Assembly: GCA_022508865.1 (NCBI GenBank)
Contig: JAFLUK010000085.1
Location: 1-6,542, forward strand
Direction of reading: 5' to 3'
Source: Oscillospiraceae bacterium
GTDB taxonomy: Bacteria > Bacillota > Clostridia > Oscillospirales > Acutalibacteraceae
Length of the DNA: 6,542 nt
Under the pieces are notes generated by a model. It was not told the origin of the DNA and searched no databases. It worked only from the letters and a program-made list of their open reading frames with translations. The translations under genes were made by a program, and so were the position numbers. Each line of letters starts with the position of its first letter. Positions within the stretch are counted from its first letter, which is position 1. Positions 1 through 4,505 of this stretch are shown here, one piece after another.

Positions 1-203
1 GAAAGCAGTTCCTGAACTTTATTTTCACCAATATGGTCAAGTCCAAGAGATATTGCATAGTTAATATACTCGGTTTCTACAGTTTTGGTTGCTGAAAGAA
101 AGGTGATATCTTTCCTGCTTTTTCCAACCTTTTGAGCAGCTTCCGAAATCTTTTCGTCAATATATTTATAATTGTATTCTATATCAGTTAATGACCTTAC
201 CAT
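1..203 (-). CDS. YggS/PLPBP-family pyridoxal-phosphate homeostasis protein (3' partial)
   Basis: Only the first 67 codons are visible; the gene runs off the left edge (the full family length is about 220-235 residues). It begins MVRSLTDIEYNYKYIDEKIS. Two hallmarks of the family follow: a beta strand ending in the PLP-binding lysine, ITFLSATKT (33-41, Lys40, equivalent to E. coli YggS Lys36), and LDHIGENKVQELL (55-67), the usual GEN-x-VQE motif. Family members are single-domain alanine-racemase-like TIM barrels that bind PLP without a known enzymatic activity and buffer the cellular PLP supply. The ATG at 203-201 lies inside the end of the HlyD-like gene, overlapping it by 20 nt in another frame. 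GGGAG (219-215) is 11 nt upstream. In Firmicutes yggS often precedes sepF and other division genes, so the operon may continue that way, but this cannot be seen here. Confidence 0.93.
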   Translation of the reverse strand, partial: MVRSLTDIEYNYKYIDEKISEAAQKVGKSRKDITFLSATKTVETEYINYAISLGLDHIGENKVQELL

Positions 204-1485
204 CCTTTAAATCACTCCCATTTATAACTACATTATCATATAGAGAAACGGTTTTGCCGTTAAAAAGAACATCATTTTCAGGTGCAGGGTCGCAAATTAC
301 AAAATCTGAACCGGAGTAAATAATTGATACTTCTTTAAATTGAAGCTCATTTCCGTAGAGAACATACACACCCTGTACTTTCTTCTTTTCTTTAATCTCA
401 TTACCGTTTTCATCCTCGGTAATTTTTGTGACATAATCATCATGAAGAGCCGACTTGCTTACTCTGATGCCCTCATAGGTGTTAAGACAGATTTCAATAT
501 TTTCATTGCGTATTTTTGCAAGGTCGGAATTCATATAATCACATCTGATTATAAGAATTGAATCCTTGCCGTCTGATGATTTGTTAATTGCCTCAATTGT
601 GCCCGGTAAGGAATCTGCAGAAGCAAAAGGCATTTTTATTATCACGTTATTGAAACTTTTTGTTGTAAGTTTAAGCATTTCAGACTCTGAAATTGGACAA
701 ACAATATACCAATTTACATTACCTATAATCTTACCAATAGTATTTTTTGCAATCTTTTTTGGCTGCTCGGACTTGATTTTTGAATATTGCTCATAGTTTA
801 TATCTGTAACAGAATTATAGTCATAAACTGATTCATATCCATCCACAGATGACACAAAACAACCGGCGATCTTTGCCTTTACATTGGCAACAGCATTATT
901 CGAACCGGAGTTTAATTCATTTTTTTGAGCGGTTAAATCCTCTATACGGTTTTCTATGTCAACAGATTTGCCTGTAACTATTAATCTTTGTGTTACAAGA
1001 TAAGTCAAATTATCAAGATATGTGTTTGTATTAATAAAATCCTTATCAGCAATATTTGAATTAAATTCTCTGATAGAATTGCTGATTCTGCTGTCTATTG
1101 TATCAATTCCCAAATCGCCGTTTGTTGCTGATAACTTTAATTTGTTAAGTCTGTTGATTTCCTGCTGAATCTCTTCTATCTTTTGATTATTAAGAACATC
1201 TTCTTCGTTATCATACCACTTTGCAATTATCTCATTCTTCTTTACACTGACGCCGTCATTACAGATGTAAGAAATTGAGCCGTTGTTATTGTCCTTTATC
1301 AGAGTTTCATCCCTTATGATTATTCCGTCCTTATAAAAGGAGTCGGTAGCTGTTAGTCTGGTGGCGATTTCTGTATCAATTCCATCAACATCAAATACAG
1401 AAGTAATAAAAACATACAAAACATAAACAATGATAAATACAGCAATCAGTGATATTATTAACTTTTTTACCTTTGCCTTATCCAT
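184..1485 (-). CDS. HlyD-like membrane-anchored adaptor (membrane fusion protein type), function unknown
   Basis: This 433-residue protein has a short basic N-terminus (MDKAKVKK) and one strongly hydrophobic segment at about residues 9-30, giving a cytoplasmic N-terminus and a large outside domain. After a beta segment (YKDGIIIRDETLI, 51-63) there is a split barrel-like region of the biotinyl-lipoyl type: a first half around 69-90 (GSISYICNDGVSVKKNEII) and a second half around 203-222 (KAKIAGCFVSSVDGYESV). Between them lies a long, mostly helical, Glu/Lys/Asn-rich insert (about 97-192) that could form a hairpin. The C-terminal part is beta-rich, with YEGIRVSKSAL (337-347) and a last LYDNVVINGSDLKDG segment (415-429) typical of HlyD-like proteins. 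HlyD-type adaptors usually work with an ABC or other exporter, but none is next to it here. AAAAGGAA (1498-1491) precedes the ATG at good spacing. It starts 17 nt after miaA and its TGA stop lies inside the yggS start. I recognise the fold type, not a specific function; related adaptor-like genes occur next to yggS/sepF in clostridia (from memory). Confidence 0.8.
   Translation of the reverse strand: MDKAKVKKLIISLIAVFIIVYVLYVFITSVFDVDGIDTEIATRLTATDSFYKDGIIIRDETLIKDNNNGSISYICNDGVSVKKNEIIAKWYDNEEDVLNNQKIEEIQQEINRLNKLKLSATNGDLGIDTIDSRISNSIREFNSNIADKDFINTNTYLDNLTYLVTQRLIVTGKSVDIENRIEDLTAQKNELNSGSNNAVANVKAKIAGCFVSSVDGYESVYDYNSVTDINYEQYSKIKSEQPKKIAKNTIGKIIGNVNWYIVCPISESEMLKLTTKSFNNVIIKMPFASADSLPGTIEAINKSSDGKDSILIIRCDYMNSDLAKIRNENIEICLNTYEGIRVSKSALHDDYVTKITEDENGNEIKEKKKVQGVYVLYGNELQFKEVSIIYSGSDFVICDPAPENDVLFNGKTVSLYDNVVINGSDLKDGKVIN
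215..219 (-). promoter_or_regulatory. yggS-family gene ribosome binding site inside the HlyD-like gene
   Basis: GGGAG on the minus strand, 11 nt before the ATG at 203. A second purine run, AAAGG, abuts the ATG and is too close to act. The site lies within the coding sequence of the preceding gene, which suggests translational coupling. Confidence 0.5.
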
Positions 1486-1490
1486 AATTT

Positions 1491-1498
1491 TTCCTTTT
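1491..1498 (-). promoter_or_regulatory. ribosome binding site of the HlyD-like gene
   Basis: AAAAGGAA on the minus strand, with the AGGA core 6 nt from the ATG at 1485. It occupies most of the 17-nt gap after miaA, which leaves no room for a separate promoter or terminator there. Confidence 0.65.
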
Positions 1499-1502
1499 AA
1501 AA

Positions 1503-2435
1503 CTACTGAATTATTAATCCATTTTCTATTATTTCTACTGCTTTGTTAATTATTTCCTTATTACTTAACTCATCTATATTGAGCCAATAAATTTCTTTGT
1601 CTCTTTTAAACCATGTTAACTGGCGCTTTGCGTATCTTCTGGTTTCTCTCTTTAGTGTTTCTTTACATTCCTCAAGGGACATTTGTTTTTCAAAATAAGG
1701 AATAAATTCTTTATAACCTATTGCCTTTGAGGCTGTAGAGCTTAAATTCTTCTTAAGAATTATTTTGGCTTCATCCAGTAAACCGTTTTCTACCATTAAG
1801 TCAACTCTTTTGTTAATTCTTTGGTAAAGATATTCTCTGTCAGCAGCATTTAGTCCAAGTTTAATAGGTAAATAAGGTGACTCAACAGATAGTGCTTCTC
1901 TATCCAAAACTGATTTTGGTTTACCTGTTAGATAGTATATTTCTAATGCTCTCGCAATTCTCTTGTGATTTTTTTCAATAGATAATTTTTCGTAAGATTC
2001 TCTGTCAACTTTAAAGAGTGTATTCAGCAAATCATCAGTAGGCTTGCTCATAAGATCTGTCCTAAGCCTTTCGTCAATAGAGGCGTTTGAAAACTGAACA
2101 TTATTTAGCAGTGAGCTAACATAAAGACCGGTACCGCCTGCTATAACAGGGATTTTACCTCTGCTGCTGATATCTGAAATTATGCTTCTGGCTTTCTCAA
2201 CAAACTGTGCTACAGAATATTCCTCTGTAGGGTCAAGAAAATCCATAAGATGATGAGGGACACCATCCATTTCTTCTACAGTTGGCTTTGCAGTGGCTAT
2301 ATTCATTTCTTTATAAATCTGCATTGAATCAGCAGAAATAATCTCACCGTTGAACTTTTTTGCTATTTCTATTGAAAGTGCAGTCTTTCCCGATGCTGTT
2401 GGTCCAATAATGGAAATGAGTTTAATCTTTTTCAT
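1503..2435 (-). CDS. miaA: tRNA dimethylallyltransferase MiaA
   Basis: MiaA transfers a dimethylallyl group from dimethylallyl diphosphate to N6 of A37 in tRNAs that read codons starting with U; MiaB then usually adds a methylthio group. The 310-residue length matches the usual 300-316. The P-loop GPTASGKT is at residues 11-18. It is followed by SADSMQIYKEM (34-44) with the conserved Asp36, the TAKP segment (48-51), GVPHHLMDF (58-66), DPTEEYSVAQF (68-78), GGTGLYV (100-106), an ARALEIYYLTGKP block, and the C-terminal RRYAKRQLTWFKRD signature (266-279). The start is firm: ATG follows the mutL TAA with no gap, and GGAAG (2447-2443) lies 7 nt upstream inside the end of mutL, so translation is probably coupled. 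The stop is TAG. All recognisable active-site motifs are present. In many bacteria hfq follows miaA; here a membrane protein gene follows after 17 nt. Confidence 0.98.
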   Translation of the reverse strand: MKKIKLISIIGPTASGKTALSIEIAKKFNGEIISADSMQIYKEMNIATAKPTVEEMDGVPHHLMDFLDPTEEYSVAQFVEKARSIISDISSRGKIPVIAGGTGLYVSSLLNNVQFSNASIDERLRTDLMSKPTDDLLNTLFKVDRESYEKLSIEKNHKRIARALEIYYLTGKPKSVLDREALSVESPYLPIKLGLNAADREYLYQRINKRVDLMVENGLLDEAKIILKKNLSSTASKAIGYKEFIPYFEKQMSLEECKETLKRETRRYAKRQLTWFKRDKEIYWLNIDELSNKEIINKAVEIIENGLIIQ

Positions 2436-4472
2436 TTACACTCTTCCAAACTGTTTTTCTATTTCATATTTTGAAAGTTCAATACAAACAGGTCTGCCGT
2501 GAGGACAATATCTGATATTATCGTCATTAAATACTGTGTTTGCTATGTCTATAAGCTCTTTTGTAGTGCTCTTGTTTCCTGCCTTTATGGCAGCTCTGCA
2601 AGATATATTATGGTATATCCACTCCATATGTTCTGTGGCAATACCTTTTCTGTTTTCTGCAATATGACCGCAGATTTCAACAATTGAATCTTCAACATCT
2701 GCATCTTTTAAATATGAAGGAGCACTCCTGACAATAACAGTACCATTGCCGAAGTTTTCAACATCAAAGCCTACCTCTTTGAACATATCAAGGTGATTAA
2801 TTGCAGCATTATACTCCGATTTTTCCAGAGTAACTGTAACAGGTAAAAGAAGCATTTGTACAGTTCCTTTGCCCTTTTCTTTCTTTAATTTTTCAAAGAT
2901 AATTCTTTCGTGGGCTGCGTGCTTATCTATAAGAACTATCTTATTATTGTCGGTTTCCACAATAATATATGTATCCATTGCTTCGCCGATAAACCTAAAG
3001 CTTTCTTCGTCTTTATCAATCAAAGTAGAAATTGTATGCTTTTCTTCTGATATGTTATGTTGTTCTTCAACAGTGGTAATATCCTGCTCAATCGGTTTTG
3101 GAATACTTGTATTGCTGCTGTTATATTCAAGTTCTGCAATAGGTTTCAGCTTTGATTCTTCAATTTCTAATACTTTAGTATTATCAGAAATTGTATTTAC
3201 ACTTTTTTGAATAAAGTCATTTCTACTTTCGACTTTTGTCTGTTGGTTGATTAAATCTAAATATGCTTTTTTAGGAGAAGAAAAATCGGATACAATCTTG
3301 GAATTTTTTGTAGATGATATACCTGTATTTAATTCAAGTTCATCAAAAACGGATTTTTTTGCACTATTTGTTTCTTTAACAGGATTTTTATCCTCTTTAA
3401 TAACCTTATTTGCAAGTGCAAACGGATTAATCTTTTTTAAATCATTTGTAACCTTACTGCCGATTACTGCTTCCTTACGAGTATCTCCCTTTAATAAAGC
3501 AGACTTAATACCATGATAAACTGTGTCAAAAACAGGTCTTTCGTTAATAAATCTAACTTCTATTTTTGAAGGATGAACATTTACATCTACAGCTTCAGGT
3601 GCAATTTTCAAATTCAAAACACAGGATGGAAATTTTCCCACCATAACAGCACCCTTGCAGGCTTCTTCCAAAGCAATTGAAATGGTTTTTGATCTTACAA
3701 ATCTGCCGTTGATAAAAGTATTTTGCATATTACGATTTGCTCTGCCACCGGCAGGTTTGCTGACATAGCCTGTCAGATGCATACCGTTAAGTTCATAATC
3801 AACAGTAATTAGTGAATTTGCAAAATCTCTGCCATATACAGAATAAATTGCAGAGAGAAGTTTTCCGTCTCCCGAAGTTTTTAAGATTGTTTTATTGTCC
3901 CTGATAAAGGTAATTGCAATATCGGGATGAGAAAGTGCGATTCTGTCAATTACACCGGCAACCGCATTACCCTCTGCTATATCTTTTTTCAAAAATTTAT
4001 ATCTGGCAGGAACATTATAGAACAAATCTCTCATAATAAATGTTGTTCCGTCAGGACAACCTGCATCATTAAAGGATTTTTCCACACCGCCCTCTATTTC
4101 GTATGCTGTGCCGATTTCCTCTTCTATTGCCTTTGTAATAAGCTGTACCTTGGAAACAGAGGAAATTGAAGCAAGGGCTTCTCCCCTAAATCCCAGTGTG
4201 CCGATTTTTTCAAGGTCAATTTCACTGGAAATTTTACTTGTAGCATTTCTTTTAAAAGCATTGCGAATGTCATCCTTCATAATACCATGACCGTTGTCTG
4301 ATATTCTGAGGAAACTTATACCGCCGTGCTGAATTTCTACAGTAATTTTATCTGCTCCTGCATCTATAGAATTTTCAAGCAATTCCTTAACAACAGAGGA
4401 CGGACGCTCCACAACTTCACCGGCAGCAATAAGTTCCGCCGTATGCTTATCAAGTACATTAATTCTGCCCAA
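2436..4472 (-). CDS. mutL: DNA mismatch repair protein MutL, endonuclease type, TTG start
   Basis: MutL is the matchmaker of mismatch repair: MutS loads it, and in species without MutH it nicks the new strand itself. I start it at TTG 4472-4470 (678 residues). AGGAGG at 4486-4481 then sits 8 nt upstream and the protein begins MGRINVLDKHTAELIAAGEV, as is usual for the family. A GTG three codons earlier lies inside the Shine-Dalgarno sequence. The GHKL ATPase shows E30 and N34 in KELLENSIDAG, DNGHGI (59-64), ATSKI (77-81) and GFRGEAL (94-100). The transducer domain ends after VHPSK (299-303). Residues about 330-490 are a Lys/Ser/Asn-rich, probably disordered linker. The C-terminal domain has DKHAAHERIIFE (516-527), which fits the metal-binding endonuclease motif DxHAx2Ex4E, plus SCRAAIKAG (624-632) and CPHGRP (656-661). 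QMLLLP (539-544) resembles the clamp-binding site of B. subtilis MutL. The TAA stop touches the miaA ATG. Confidence 0.97.
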   Translation of the reverse strand: MGRINVLDKHTAELIAAGEVVERPSSVVKELLENSIDAGADKITVEIQHGGISFLRISDNGHGIMKDDIRNAFKRNATSKISSEIDLEKIGTLGFRGEALASISSVSKVQLITKAIEEEIGTAYEIEGGVEKSFNDAGCPDGTTFIMRDLFYNVPARYKFLKKDIAEGNAVAGVIDRIALSHPDIAITFIRDNKTILKTSGDGKLLSAIYSVYGRDFANSLITVDYELNGMHLTGYVSKPAGGRANRNMQNTFINGRFVRSKTISIALEEACKGAVMVGKFPSCVLNLKIAPEAVDVNVHPSKIEVRFINERPVFDTVYHGIKSALLKGDTRKEAVIGSKVTNDLKKINPFALANKVIKEDKNPVKETNSAKKSVFDELELNTGISSTKNSKIVSDFSSPKKAYLDLINQQTKVESRNDFIQKSVNTISDNTKVLEIEESKLKPIAELEYNSSNTSIPKPIEQDITTVEEQHNISEEKHTISTLIDKDEESFRFIGEAMDTYIIVETDNNKIVLIDKHAAHERIIFEKLKKEKGKGTVQMLLLPVTVTLEKSEYNAAINHLDMFKEVGFDVENFGNGTVIVRSAPSYLKDADVEDSIVEICGHIAENRKGIATEHMEWIYHNISCRAAIKAGNKSTTKELIDIANTVFNDDNIRYCPHGRPVCIELSKYEIEKQFGRV
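2443..2447 (-). promoter_or_regulatory. miaA ribosome binding site inside mutL
   Basis: GGAAG on the minus strand, 7 nt before the miaA ATG and within the last codons of mutL. Because mutL ends (TAA) directly against the ATG, ribosomes finishing mutL can reinitiate at miaA without travelling. Confidence 0.6.
3409..3456 (-). promoter_or_regulatory. candidate -1 frameshift cassette in mutL (speculative)
   Basis: In the mutL reading frame there is TAAGG (3456-3452), then 13 nt, then the slippery heptamer A_AAA_AAG (3438-3432) in the correct register (TTA AAA AAG), then 9 nt, then a small hairpin with a 5-bp stem TTTGC/GCAAA (3422-3418 with 3413-3409) and a 4-nt loop. A -1 shift would read GAT then TAA, ending MutL after 348 residues. 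The order resembles the E. coli dnaX frameshift site, but the stem is weak and the same heptamer occurs elsewhere in this AT-rich window. Confidence 0.25.
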
Positions 4473-4480
4473 AGCATCCA

Positions 4481-4486
4481 CCTCCT
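4481..4486 (-). promoter_or_regulatory. mutL ribosome binding site (decides the TTG start)
   Basis: On the minus strand the mutS-mutL gap reads ACAGGAGGTGGATGCTTTGGG. AGGAGG is a perfect Shine-Dalgarno core. It is 8 nt from the in-frame TTG at 4472, only 3 nt from an out-of-frame ATG at 4477-4475, and it overlaps the in-frame GTG at 4481-4479. Normal spacing therefore selects TTG. Confidence 0.85.
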
Positions 4487-4505
4487 GTTCTTTTAATAAA
4501 TCAGA

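Noticed and set aside
1462..1468. In-register A_AAA_AAG at codons 6-8 of the HlyD-like gene
   Set aside because: It is only eight codons from the start, and shifting would destroy the membrane anchor; there is no reason to think it is used.
2355..2361. In-register A_AAA_AAG in miaA
   Set aside because: A -1 shift would end after about 30 residues with no useful product; it is a chance result of Lys-Lys codons and serves as a base-rate warning for the mutL site.
2869..3210. Open frame of 113 codons on the plus strand, rich in Ser/Leu/Ile
   Set aside because: It lies wholly antisense to the mutL linker and nuclease domain, has no convincing ribosome binding site, and its composition is what the reverse of Lys/Glu/Asn-rich coding gives.
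4479..4481. GTG as the mutL start (681 residues)
   Set aside because: The GTG is part of the AGGAGGTG Shine-Dalgarno sequence itself, so it cannot have proper spacing; the TTG three codons on fits.
4473..4505. Possible promoter or terminator between mutS and mutL
   Set aside because: The 33-nt gap holds only the mutL Shine-Dalgarno region and an AT-rich stretch; there is no GC-rich hairpin with a T-run and no room for -35/-10 boxes.
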